Of a stretch of DNA of 64,000 nt, positions 1 through 11,000 are shown piece after piece. A program made the translations under genes and the position numbers. Position 1 is the stretch's first letter; each line of letters opens with the position of its first letter. Under the pieces are notes generated by a model. That model was given only the letters and a program-made list of their open reading frames with translations. It had not been told where the DNA came from and searched no databases. The DNA is taken from assembly GCA_907163345.1 (NCBI GenBank), contig CAJQUN010000032.1, positions 2,394,424-2,458,423 of the forward strand, given 5' to 3'. The DNA comes from Haberlea rhodopensis (lineage: Eukaryota > Streptophyta > Magnoliopsida > Lamiales > Gesneriaceae).

Positions 1-1418
1 GCACTTAATTTTAATAAATTGGTGATTTTAACAAATTTGTGCACGTGATTTTTACAAATTTGTGATTTTAACTTGTTGGTGCACGTAACTTTAACAAATA
101 GGTGTACACAATTTTAACAAATTGGTGATTTTAACAAGGTGGTGCACTTAATTTTAATAAAATTATGATTTTAGCAAAGTGGTGCACGTAATTTTAACAA
201 ATTAGTGATTTAACAATGTGGTGCACGTGATTTTTAAAATTTGTGATTTTAACTAGTTGGTGCACATAAGTTTTACAAATTGGTGCATATAATTTTAAAA
301 AATTGGTGATTTTAACAAGGTGATGCACGTAATTGGTGATTTTAGCAAGGTGGTGCACGTAAATTTTACAAATTTATGATTTTAACAAGGTAGTGCACGT
401 AATTTTAACATGTTGGTGCACTTAATTTTAATAAATTAGCGCTTGCAATTTTTATAAATTGGTGATTTTAACTAGTTGCTGCACGTAATTTTAATAAACT
501 GGTGTACGAAATTTTAACAAATTGGTGATTTAACAAGATGATGCACGTAATTTAACTAGTTGGTGCACGTAATTTTGGTGATTTTAACAAGGTGGTGCAC
601 ATAAATTTTAAAATTGGTGATTTTAACTAGTTGGTGCACGTACTTTTTACCAATTGATGCATGTAATATTAACAAATTGGTGATTTTAATAAGGTGATAC
701 TTAGTGATTTTAACAAGGTGGTGCACGTAAATCTTACAAATTTATGATTTTAACTAGTTGTTGCACATAATTTTTACAAATTGGTGCATGTAATTTTAAC
801 AAATTAACTATTTTAACAAACTGATGATTTTAACAAGTTGGTGCACGTAATTTTAACACATTGGTGCACTTCATTTAAGAAATGGGTGACTTAAACAAAT
901 TGGTGTACATAATTTTTACAAATTGATTTTAACTAGTTGGTGCACGTAATATTAACAAATTGGTGTACGCTATTTTAACAAATTGGTGATTTTAACATGG
1001 TGGTGCACGCAATTTTAACAAGTTGGTTCACATAATTTTATCAAATTGGTGATTTTAACAAAGCGGTGCACATAAGTTTTAAAATTTGTGATTTTAACTA
1101 GTTGGTGAACGTACTTTTTACCAATTGGTGCATGTAATTTTAATAAATTTGTGATTTTAACAAGATGATACACGTAATTGGTGATTTTAACAAGGTGGTG
1201 CACGTAAATCTTACAAAATTGTATTTTTTTAACTAGTTATGCACGCAATTTTTACAAATTGGTGCATGCAAATTTTAACAAATTGGTTATTTTAAAAAAT
1301 TGATGATTTAACAAGTTGGTGCACGTCATTTTTACAAATTGGTGCAGTTAATTTTAACAAATTGGTTATTTTAAAATGGTGATGCACGTAGTTTTAACAA
1401 GTTGGTGATTTTAACATC
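1..1418. repeat. Degenerate AT-rich minisatellite array
   Basis: Two short related modules alternate, roughly TTGGTGCACGTAATTTTAAC and TTGGTGATTTTAACAA, giving composite units of about 35-45 bp with many point changes and small indels. The array is already in progress at base 1, so it extends beyond the left edge. It ends near 1418, where complex sequence begins. Reading frames through it encode repetitive peptides with LVKITN-like motifs on the - strand; these look like by-products of the repeat and not genes. No terminal repeats or coding domains are visible. Confidence 0.85.
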
Positions 1419-1533
1419 TTCCAGTCTCGATGCACGTAGGCCCTAGGCCCACCATTATCCGTGCAAGTAACTCACCACGCATTACGTGCGCCTTTAGCCA
1501 AAACACTGCAGAAAGAATTCAAAGACAACAATT

Positions 1534-1882
1534 GTTGGGGTTCAACAATTGTCTCTGCTTTGTGATCGATCTAACATGTGGCGCTTGTGCTAGTGTATGG
1601 TTGAAAATATTGATGTTGTGTCATTACCCTTAACTATATTATTGGTAAAGCGGTAAGCGCTCGATCCTACAATTGGTATCAGAGTCAGTGTCGCGTGTTT
1701 GATTCCCATTAGTTGCAGAGAGTGCAATTATTGGGGGAGAGATCGTTGGGGTTCAACAATTGTCTCTGAATTGTGACCGGTCGAACATGTGGCACTTGTG
1801 CCCGTGTATGGTTGAAAAGATTGATGTTATGACATTACTCTTAACTATAGTTTTGGTAAAGTGGTAAGCGATCGATCCTACA
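1534..1882 (+). mobile_element. TRIM (terminal-repeat retrotransposon in miniature), complete
   Basis: Two direct repeats of about 138 bp, at 1534-1671 and 1744-1882, begin with (T/C)GTTGGGGTTCAACAATTG and end with CGATCCTACA. Right after the first repeat is a primer-binding site complementary to the 3' end of initiator tRNA-Met (TGGTATCAGAG at 1674-1684). A purine-rich tract (GGGGGAGAGA) precedes the second repeat. The 5-bp target-site duplication ACAAT flanks the element exactly (1529-1533 and 1883-1887). The internal region is only about 72 bp and non-coding, as expected of a TRIM that depends on enzymes of autonomous LTR elements. The repeats differ at several positions, so the insertion is not very recent. 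Confidence 0.9.
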
Positions 1883-1969
1883 ACAATGAAGTCAACCAAC
1901 AAATTCAAAATCTCCTAAGACTCTAACAAATGGAAGATAATATTAAAACCATCAGAGTTTTTATGCCAC

Positions 1970-2561
1970 TGCCAACATTACAAGATCCTATCGGGTCGCA
2001 CAAAAGATTAAATCGATAAAGGGAATTAAATTCATGGGATGAATTAAATAATTAAGAAGAGTCTTAATTAAATGATTATAAGGATTTAATTAAATCATGG
2101 GTTTGGGCCCATGAGACTTTAAGAAAGTCTTGAACCTTAATTAAATCTTATAATATATATACAAGGTTATAATTAATTGTTCGATACTACAATTCATAAT
2201 CACTAAACCTAAGCTCTCGTTCGGCCGCCTCCTTTTCCTTGAAGAACACACGGCCGCCGCCGTCTTCTTGGTGATTAATTGGCCGTCGTTGATCGGTTTT
2301 GAACCGAGAGTTTAGTTTTGGTTCAAGAATAAGTCTAGCAACTTGTTCTTGAACGTCCCTTTCGATTTGATCGTGTAGATACCGTAGAGACAAATGTGTA
2401 AATTTTCGTTTGTGCTCGTGGTGCTACAACGAGGATTCTGCATCAAACACGCTACAAGGGTGAGACTCTTTAATCATTCCAATATGAATACTTTGTGTAG
2501 ATCCATGGTTAGGAATCCAAATTTTATTTCCGCTGCGTATTTGCTTGTTGGATTCCTTACA
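1970..2561 (+). mobile_element. Probable Copia-type solo LTR or LTR remnant
   Basis: The sequence has the look of a plant Copia LTR. It contains a block rich in ATTAAAT motifs, a GC-rich transcribed part, and a terminal segment containing TTTCCGCTGCGTAT that runs into a ...TTCCTTACA end at 2561. No primer-binding site follows, so it would be a solo LTR. The left boundary is a guess and no target-site duplication was found. Open frames at 2187-2749 on both strands show no recognisable domain. Confidence 0.35.
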
Positions 2562-2943
2562 GGAAGGTGGAATGCCCGTGGTGGTGGAGATGGTGGAGGT
2601 GGGTACTCACCGGCAGAAGGAGATAGCAATGTCAATGTAGGTGGAGGGAGGAAGGAATGTGTGGTTGCTTGAGTGATCCAGCTATAACAGACGAAGAAGA
2701 GAATGAGATTGTTTTGAAATAAAGGTATTTTAGCCAAAATAAAGTACATAATAGAGTAAAAGTCTAGAAATTGGACTTATCTGCATAAAATTTCTTGAAA
2801 ATTTATATTATATAAAAACTTATTTTTTGACTAGATTTAGTTGAGCAAAGTTTTGGAACTGGATTTTATACAATTTCCCCTGAATAAGTGGATATATGCT
2901 TTAAAATATTGGAGCTAAGTAAATAAAACACACACATACACAC

Positions 2944-3003
<60 letters not shown>

Positions 3004-3964
3004 TAAGAGGTGGATTAGTGACTCAAACATAAAATTCTGGAAACACCCTTCGACCCATCTAGCTAAGACCTAACTCTCACCTAATTCAATAGAGACTATT
3101 GTTGCTAGCGGAACCTTTTTGCTTATGTATGGTAAGGATCACTATTACTTTAAGCCAGATCAAGGCATATCCAGTGAAGTTTCATCATATTCTCTAAACG
3201 ATTAAGTCTTAGGGCCCCTTGTTGTGGCAATGTAAATTAGTTTATTGTACTTGTAGTAGATAACTTTGTAGTGCTAAGTTGTGGGTTTGATACTTAGTTA
3301 TTGAAATTTTTACTGATAAAAAAAAAGACATATTCAGTAAATTCCAACTGGGGCCTAATCCAGTCAAGAGACATAATGGGAAGTCGGGTAATAACAAAAT
3401 TCAGTAGAGACAAAGTCGATAGGAAGAACCTAGCTTAGTAAACGATAGATACAAGACCAGCTAAGACAAAATTGAGTAGTTTTTCAGCCAAACTTTTTGA
3501 TTCAATTGAAGTTTTAGGTTTATGTAATGACCTATGCACACAAAGCTCTCTTTCTGAGAATATCTAACCTCACTCAACGCCGAAAACTTTTCACCCAAAC
3601 AATTTTTGGGTATGTATAGCTCTACTTGACCACATGTCTTCCGTGACTGTAAATTGAGAGAGGTGGCCCCTTGGCTCATCTCCTTGCATATACGAAGTAG
3701 TTTGTTCCTGTAAAGATACACATTTGTTCAACGTATATTTTGTAAGCTTCATTAGGTCGGCAATTAATTAATCCCATAAAATCGAAAGGAAATAGTTTTT
3801 CTTGTGTCGATCAAACAATGGACTGTTTTTCCAACCAAACACTGAATTTATAATTAGTAATTTTATTATAGAATATTTTCATAATATTTAAAACATAATA
3901 ATAAATATGCCAGAGTAGTCAGATGGATATATGTATTATAAGCTAACACTCTAATAACTAAGTA
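2562..3964. other. Intergenic, no gene recognised
   Basis: No coding domain, RNA gene or bounded mobile element was recognised on either strand. A glycine-rich open frame near 2560-2670 derives from GGTGGAGG-type repeats. The TA microsatellite is listed separately. Confidence 0.5.
2947..3001. repeat. (TA)n microsatellite
   Basis: About 27 uninterrupted TA dinucleotides, preceded by a short CA-rich stretch (CACACATACACACACA) from about 2929. Confidence 0.95.
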
Positions 3965-4037
3965 GCCGTCTTAGCTCAGCTGGTAGAGCGCGTGGCTTTT
4001 AACCACGTGGTCGTGGGTTCGATTCCCACAGACGGCG
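3965..4037 (+). tRNA. tRNA-Lys (anticodon UUU)
   Basis: A complete 73-nt cloverleaf can be folded by eye. The 7-bp acceptor stem is GCCGTCT with AGACGGC. The D arm is GCTC/GAGC. The anticodon stem CGTGG/CCACG encloses loop CTTTTAA with anticodon TTT. The variable loop is 5 nt, the T arm is GTGGG/CCCAC with loop TTCGATT, and the discriminator base is G. There is no intron and CCA is not encoded, as usual in nuclear genes. The internal promoters are present: the A box around TAGCTCAGCTGG and the B box GTTCGATTCC. T-runs at 4043-4046 and 4058-4064 can serve as RNA polymerase III terminators. Confidence 0.96.
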
Positions 4038-4950
4038 TAAGTATTTTCACACGTGAATTTTTTTATTAAGTAAATTTTTTAATGTTTTTATCTCAGAAAA
4101 TGATTTTCATGAAAATATGAAAGTGTCAAAAGCATTATTTTTGTATCCAAAATGCCCTTTCGCATATAAATCCTCGGTGTTTTGATTAATTATATTTCAT
4201 TCCTATTAAACAATTAGTGAAATGTTTCACAAAATTTTCCACTAAGATTTGATTAATAACAATATTTCGACTTGATCAGGTTTTTAAAAAAATGTTTTGA
4301 TGGAAAGGGTTGAAAAAATTGCATTAGTATTTTGGGTATGAAATTTCCGGAATGTATTTTCTAATAAAGTTTTTAATAATGTTTGTTTGTTTGTTTTTGG
4401 GAGCTTATAGTTATTTGTTTCATCAGTACTGTTATCTAATTTCTATCTTTTTAACCAAGCAAAATGAAATCCGTGATCAAAATTGTAAAAGAGAAAACAG
4501 TTGACCGTAGTGTTTAAAATCGAATCGGATGGCTGATTAAACCGTCAGCGCAAAACCACGTATTAATCGATAGGTGAAAGCTGCACCCTACAGATGTCAA
4601 TGAGTCAGACTATTAAGTCAATAGACTTGATGGACAAATACAACCCCAACCGAATATATTTGTTAAAATTTTTATTTAATATATGTCATTTATCATGATT
4701 ATTTTCTTATATAATAAAATATTTAATTTTGTATTCAACAACAATTGATCCAACTGTCCAAACAACAGCAAGTGATCCACAGCTTTGACCGAATCGATAT
4801 CCAGGCCGGTTTTAAAAACTATACAGTTGACGGTTGTTTTTATTCCCACAAAACGGTTAATGTATTGATGGAGTTCACGTCTTACCACCTCCCATTCATT
4901 CATTCACTTTTGTTCAATTTAAAGGTGTGAACTCACGTTCACTCCAAATA

Positions 4951-5011
<61 letters not shown>

Positions 5012-5087
5012 CAACTAAAGAACTTTATTGAGTTGCCGAAAAAAAAAACTGTATTGAGTTGATCTTGATGTGGGTTTGGAAGAATTC
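4038..5087. other. Intergenic region upstream of the DUF547 gene
   Basis: No gene is recognised. The stretch lies between the tRNA and the first coding exon of the DUF547/leucine-zipper gene, so it should hold that gene's promoter and 5' UTR, but no core element could be identified with confidence. A long TA tract lies about 80 bp before the proposed start codon. An in-frame stop at 5055-5057 rules out extending the coding frame upstream without another exon. Confidence 0.5.
4957..5009. repeat. (TA)n microsatellite in the presumed 5' region
   Basis: About 26 TA dinucleotides, ending roughly 80 bp upstream of the proposed start codon of the DUF547 gene. Confidence 0.95.
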
Positions 5088-8000
5088 ATGAGGGGTGAGT
5101 TGGGACTTTCAACTATGAAATTCGAGGATTTTTTGATGCTGCCTGGTGAAGATAAACAAACCAAGCACCAACTCGAAGAGGAGGTCGGCTTTTGTTACTT
5201 CTTTTTCTTATTTCTTCTTTACTCTTTTTTCGAATTCGTTAAGAATCTTGGACTGTGCATAGAATATATGGACAAAAACAACAGTATCAATGGTGTCATT
5301 CTTCTGGTTTATTTCACCATTTCATTATGGCCTTGAATAGGAAGAGTGATGAATCTTGAGTCTATCTAATATGTTTGAAATTTTCTCTCTTCTTCTTCGT
5401 TTATATGTAGCTATATGTAAGCATATGTTATACAGCATAAATAATTTTGTATCTTTAATTCATTGTAGGATAGTAAAAAGATTATTTTATAGTACTTTCA
5501 GAGTTTAGACCGTCAATTAGATTCAGTTTCTGTATCTAAACTTTTTTTGATTGTTGGACGATGAGTGACCAAAAACTTTTGATTTACAAAGCAAATTCTT
5601 TTATCCTTTTCTTTTAAACAAAATTACAATTATTTTTTTGTATTATACTTTTTTATTTTTGTTTTTGAGTGGAGGATGGACTAAATAATTTTTTTGTGTC
5701 AAGCGCGACTCGAACTCGAATCTGCTCAAAATACGCATAGGATCTTTCAATCCCGGCAAGGCCGGGGAGCTCTTTTATTATACTATTAGTTGCCAAAAGT
5801 GATGAGAATGACGACATGTCCGTTAAAACATAATAATTTTTTTTTTTTAAAAAAATCAATGGTTGATTTTAAATAATTTATATTAGATGTCACAAAAATA
5901 GACTCAAAATCTTCCTCTTGAATAGAATCCATATTTTTTTAACCTTTTGTTACCCATTATCATTTATTAGTTATGGTATTATTCTTTGATTTTTAAGAAA
6001 TCCCCATTAAATTGTTTCTTAAAAAAATGACAGTTTTTCAACTTTTTTGAATAAAACAAATATTATCATCTTAGTTCTATTTCTATTTCCACCATTTTTG
6101 GATAAGATTGACGAGGATACGAGAAAATAGTAGCATTCAAATTATTTCATTATATTTACACAATATTTTATTATTTGACTCATACATATATGTATTGGGT
6201 TGAAATATTTTTCATTATAATACATTAATTTTTACTAATGATTTTTAATTTACATCTAGTTTAACCCACCCAAATATTACGTAATTGCCCGGAATCAATC
6301 TCGTTGTCAATGATAAACTTTTCACAAAATCCACCAATTTAAAACTTCGTATCTGAGTGCCGATTCACAAGTTTAAGTTAGTTTATGTAACTCAAAATTT
6401 CAAGTGAGTCATTTGGCAACACATATGAACATTAAAGTTTTTGTTTTTTTTTCTCCCTTTCTTGGATTTTAAATGTGCATTTCTTCAAGTCTTGAGAGAT
6501 AAAACAATGGCAGGTGGAGAAATTACAGCAAGAGTTAAATGGAGAGCTACAACTAAACACGGTTTTGAAATGTGCAATGCAAGGAACACTTGGCTGGTGT
6601 GAATCATGTTCCGCCCAATCCTCCCTCCTTCCCTTCAAGGTTTCCTTCATTATTTTATTAATTTAAAATACATGTTTTACATTATATATGATATTTGCTT
6701 ACCTCCCCATAATTATAAATTTATACTGCATATATAATTTTCTCTCAAAGTGTATTTAAAGAAAAAATAACAATGGTTTCAAAACAAGTTTTATGTCGAG
6801 GCGAGATTTGTAATCTCCGTTATTAAGACAATATTGTCCTGCTATGGTGCTAACGGTTTGTTATGACAATTTGTCTCCTAAGATACAACGACTATGACTT
6901 GCGATAGGAGCACTCCAAATCACAAGTCCTCAAACCACAAATGTTCAACGCACTCAATTTGATGAACAACAAATGCTCTCAAGTTTCACTAAAAATATGA
7001 TGTTGATTTTCGAAAATCTCTCTCTAAAACGAAAGTAGACCAAAAATCAAGTCCAAAGGACACCATTTGGAGGCAATATTTGGCCAAAAATCGCACCCCA
7101 AACGTGAATGGACATACCATTTCAGAAAATAAATACAGTGCTCGATCGATCGAGCAAGATTCTCGATCGATCGAGCTACTGTTCACTATACATAAACTTT
7201 TTTCTGGTCCGCTCGATCGATCGAGCATATTTTTAAAAAAAATTAATTCAACACGTTTTCCAACAATCCCCCACGTGAATTAAATTAATGCATGTATGCA
7301 ATTGAGTGCTTTGACGAACTATTATGGCATCTGGAGAGATAGCTTGCGGCTTTGAATCTTCCGTAGTAGTATTCAATCGGATTTACTTGACTTAATAGTG
7401 AACTTATAGTCTCGAACTATTTAGTCGTTGGTGTAAACCAAGACAATTGAACCCAGACCATAATAATTCTAACATTCGTATTGGTTTCTTACGGTTGTGT
7501 CCGTTTCGGCCATGGACCACGCTTGGTTTCATAAGTGTTTTTCATTTTTGAAGCGGCCACACTTCGCACTTACGTAGGTGATCTCCTAGAAGAGTATCCT
7601 GCTATACTCCAACATACTCTAATATGTCTTAGGAATCATTAAAGGTCTTTTGCCTATCCTCGTACCGCTTTTGCAGGCTACACCCCTTATTGTAGGAATG
7701 GGTAGGAGATTAATTCTCCAAGGTGTTTATACAATCTTGTAGTTTGGTTGTCCCTTTTGAACCTAGATCTTGGGATCTCGAGTCACATAGGTTGGGTATC
7801 CACCACAAGATTTTGATTATAGGGTTTTAATCTCATTCCCCTCGATAAACTATATACTTGATCTCTAGGCATGCCTTTCGTGAGCGGATCCGCAATATGT
7901 TCCTTTGACTTCACGTAGTCAATGGACATAATATCATTTGAGATCAACTGTTTAATAGTATTTTGTCTACGACGTATATGTCTAGACTTACCATTATACA

Positions 8001-11000
8001 TGATACTCTGTGCCCTTCCTGTAGCAGATTGGCTATCACAAAGCAGATTGGCTATCACAATGTATTTTAATTGCAGGCACAGGTTTTTCCCAACAAGGAA
8101 TTTCTTCCAAGAAACTTCTAAGCCATTCGGCTTCTTCTCCCGCTTTATCCAAAGCTATGAATGCAGATTCCATAGTGGATCTAGCAATACAAGTTTGCTT
8201 GGAAGATTTCCACGACACTGCAACCCCTCCAATGGTAAACACATAACCACTTGTCGACTTGGAGTCTTGAGTGTCCGATATCCAATTTGCATCACTGTAT
8301 CCTTCCAATACAGCATGATATCTTATATAGTACAATCCATAGTTCAGGGTGTATCTTAAATATTTAAGTACCATCGTCAATGCCTTCCAATGGTCATTGT
8401 TTGGATTGCTTGTGAATCTACTTAGTTTGCCAACGCATATGCAATATCAGGACGTGTACAGTTCATGAGATACATGAGACTGCCAATTATCCTTGAGTAT
8501 TCTAATTGCATGACAGGGTCTCCTTTGTTTTTAACCAAATGTAGATTCAGATCATATGGTGTTTTTACAGACGACGTATCATTCGCGAGAAATTTCTCAA
8601 GTATTTTCACAACATAATGGGACTTTGACAACACTCGTCCTTCGGATATCTTGGAGATTTTAATTCCAAGTATCACATCAGCTTCACCCATATCTTTCAT
8701 TTCAAAATGTTTTATTTAACATTTTCTTTGTCCCGTTGATGATTTCTAAGTTGCTTCCCACTATGAGCATATCATCAGCGTACAAGCATACTATTACATA
8801 TGCTTTAGGCGTGTTTGTCATATATACGCATTTGTCACACTCATTAATTTTGAAACCATTTGACAACATAGTTTTGTCAAATTTTTCATGCCATTGTTTT
8901 GGCGCTTGCTTAAGCCCATACAATGACTTAACGAGTCTACACACATTTTTCTCTTGTCCGGGAACAACAAACCCCTCGGGTTGTTTCATATAAATTTGCT
9001 CCTCAAGTTCCCCATTGAGGAATACTGTTTTTAGATCCATTTGATGTATCTCTAAATTGTTTAGAGCAGCGATAGCAATGATCACTCTAATGGACGTAAT
9101 TCTCGTGACTGGTGAATATGTATCAAAGTAATCAAGGCCTTCCTTTTGTCTATATCCCTTTGCCACGAGTCTCTTTGTACTTATCAATTGAACCATCAGA
9201 CTTGTATTTCCTTTTAAGAATCCATTTGCATTCTAATGGTTTACTTCCAGTTGGAAGGTCTACCAATTCCCACGTGTGGTTTTGCATTATGGATTCTATC
9301 TCACCATTAATAGCCTCTTTCCACATAGGAGCATCAGGGCTAGATAAGGCGTCACTAACCGATCTTGGTTCATTGTCCAACATATATGTCATTAAGTCAG
9401 GACCATAAGTCTTTAGCCACTTTGGTTCTCTTGCTACGTCGTGGTTTTACTTCCTCAATAGAGTCACGGTTAGCGTCTTCATACACCCTTTTCTTAGGGC
9501 TCATTTACTTGTTAGTTTTGTAAGGAAATACTTCTTCAAAAAATACCACATTTCTTGATTCCATGATTGTACATTCATGCACATCACTTATTTCAGATTT
9601 ATGTACTAAAAATCGATATGCACTACTATTGTTAGCATAACCAATAAATACACAATCTATTACTTTAGGCCCGATTTTCACTTGCTTTGATTTTGGTACT
9701 TCTACCTTAGCCAAGCACCCACACACTTTCAAGTATTTGTAGGAAGGCTTGTGACCTTTCCATAACTCATAAGAAGTTTCATCCTTACTTTTATATGGTA
9801 TTTTGTTTAGAATGTAGTTGGCCGACAGGATTGCTTCCCCCCCTTTTGTGGTAATCCATAACTTATCAACATAGTATTCATCATCTATTTTAGAGTACGA
9901 TTTTTACGTTCGGCAATACCATTTGATTGTGGTGAATAGGGGGCAGTGGTTTGGCGAATAATGCCATACTCAGTGCAAAATTCTTCAAACGGTGCTCCAT
10001 ATTCTCCTCCTTTATCGCTTCGAACATTCTTTATCTTTTTGCTAAGTTGATTTTCAACTTCATTCTTGTATTGTTTAAATACTCCCAATGCCTCATCTTT
10101 GCTTCTTAGCAAATATACGTATCAATATCTAGTACAATCATCAATGAAAGTAATGAAGTACTTTTTCTCACCTCTAGTTTCCACAAACTTTAGATCACAT
10201 AAATCGGTATGAATTAATTCAAGAGGTGTCGTAGTCTTTCAATTGAATGGAATGGCGGTTTCGTTAACTTGGCCTCGACACAAGTCTCACACTTATGTTT
10301 CAAGTTAACATTTATTTGAGGCAATAAGTTTAACTTCACTACTTTGTTAAGTGAACCATAATTTACGTGACCTAAACGATCATGCCATGAATTACAAGAC
10401 TCAATCAAATAAGTAGAATCATTCACTTTATTGCTTTCAAATTGACGTTTAACCGTCATTACATTCATTTTGAATAGGCTTTTCTCCATATAGCCTTTTC
10501 CTACAAAAACTCCATTTTTGGAAAGTACAAGTTTTCCAGATTCTAAAACTAGTCTAAAACCTGCCTTGACTAGAGCCGATCCGGATATCAGGTTCTTTCG
10601 GATGTCGGGAACATGTAGGACATCAATCAAAGTCAATTCCTTTCCCGAAGTCATCTTTAGAACCACCTTCCCCAATCTAATTACCGGAGATGTAGCGGAG
10701 TTTCCCATATAGAGTTGGCGCCCACTTATTGGAGTGTAAGTGGAGAACATGGCATTGTTCGAACACACATGTCGGGTTGCACCAGAATCGACGAACCATT
10801 CCATAGGATTGTCCACCAAGTTCGCTTCAAAGACCACAGCGGTTAACATTAGATCATTCAAGTCATCAGAGATCCGATCATGTTCGGTCACATTGACTTG
10901 ATCTTTTGCTTTCCCACGAGTGTCTTTGCTATGACAATTCTTTGCCATGTGATTGGGCTTTCCATAGTTATAACATTTTCCTTTGACTTTTTTGCATTGC

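Noticed and set aside
1015..1203. 62-residue repetitive open frame with LVKITN motifs
   Set aside because: It is a translation of the minisatellite; neighbouring units are out of frame and nothing suggests expression.
2394..2749. Open frames on both strands with glycine-rich or proline-rich peptides
   Set aside because: They overlap each other and derive from GGTGGAGG repeats; no domain, splice context or conserved motif is visible.
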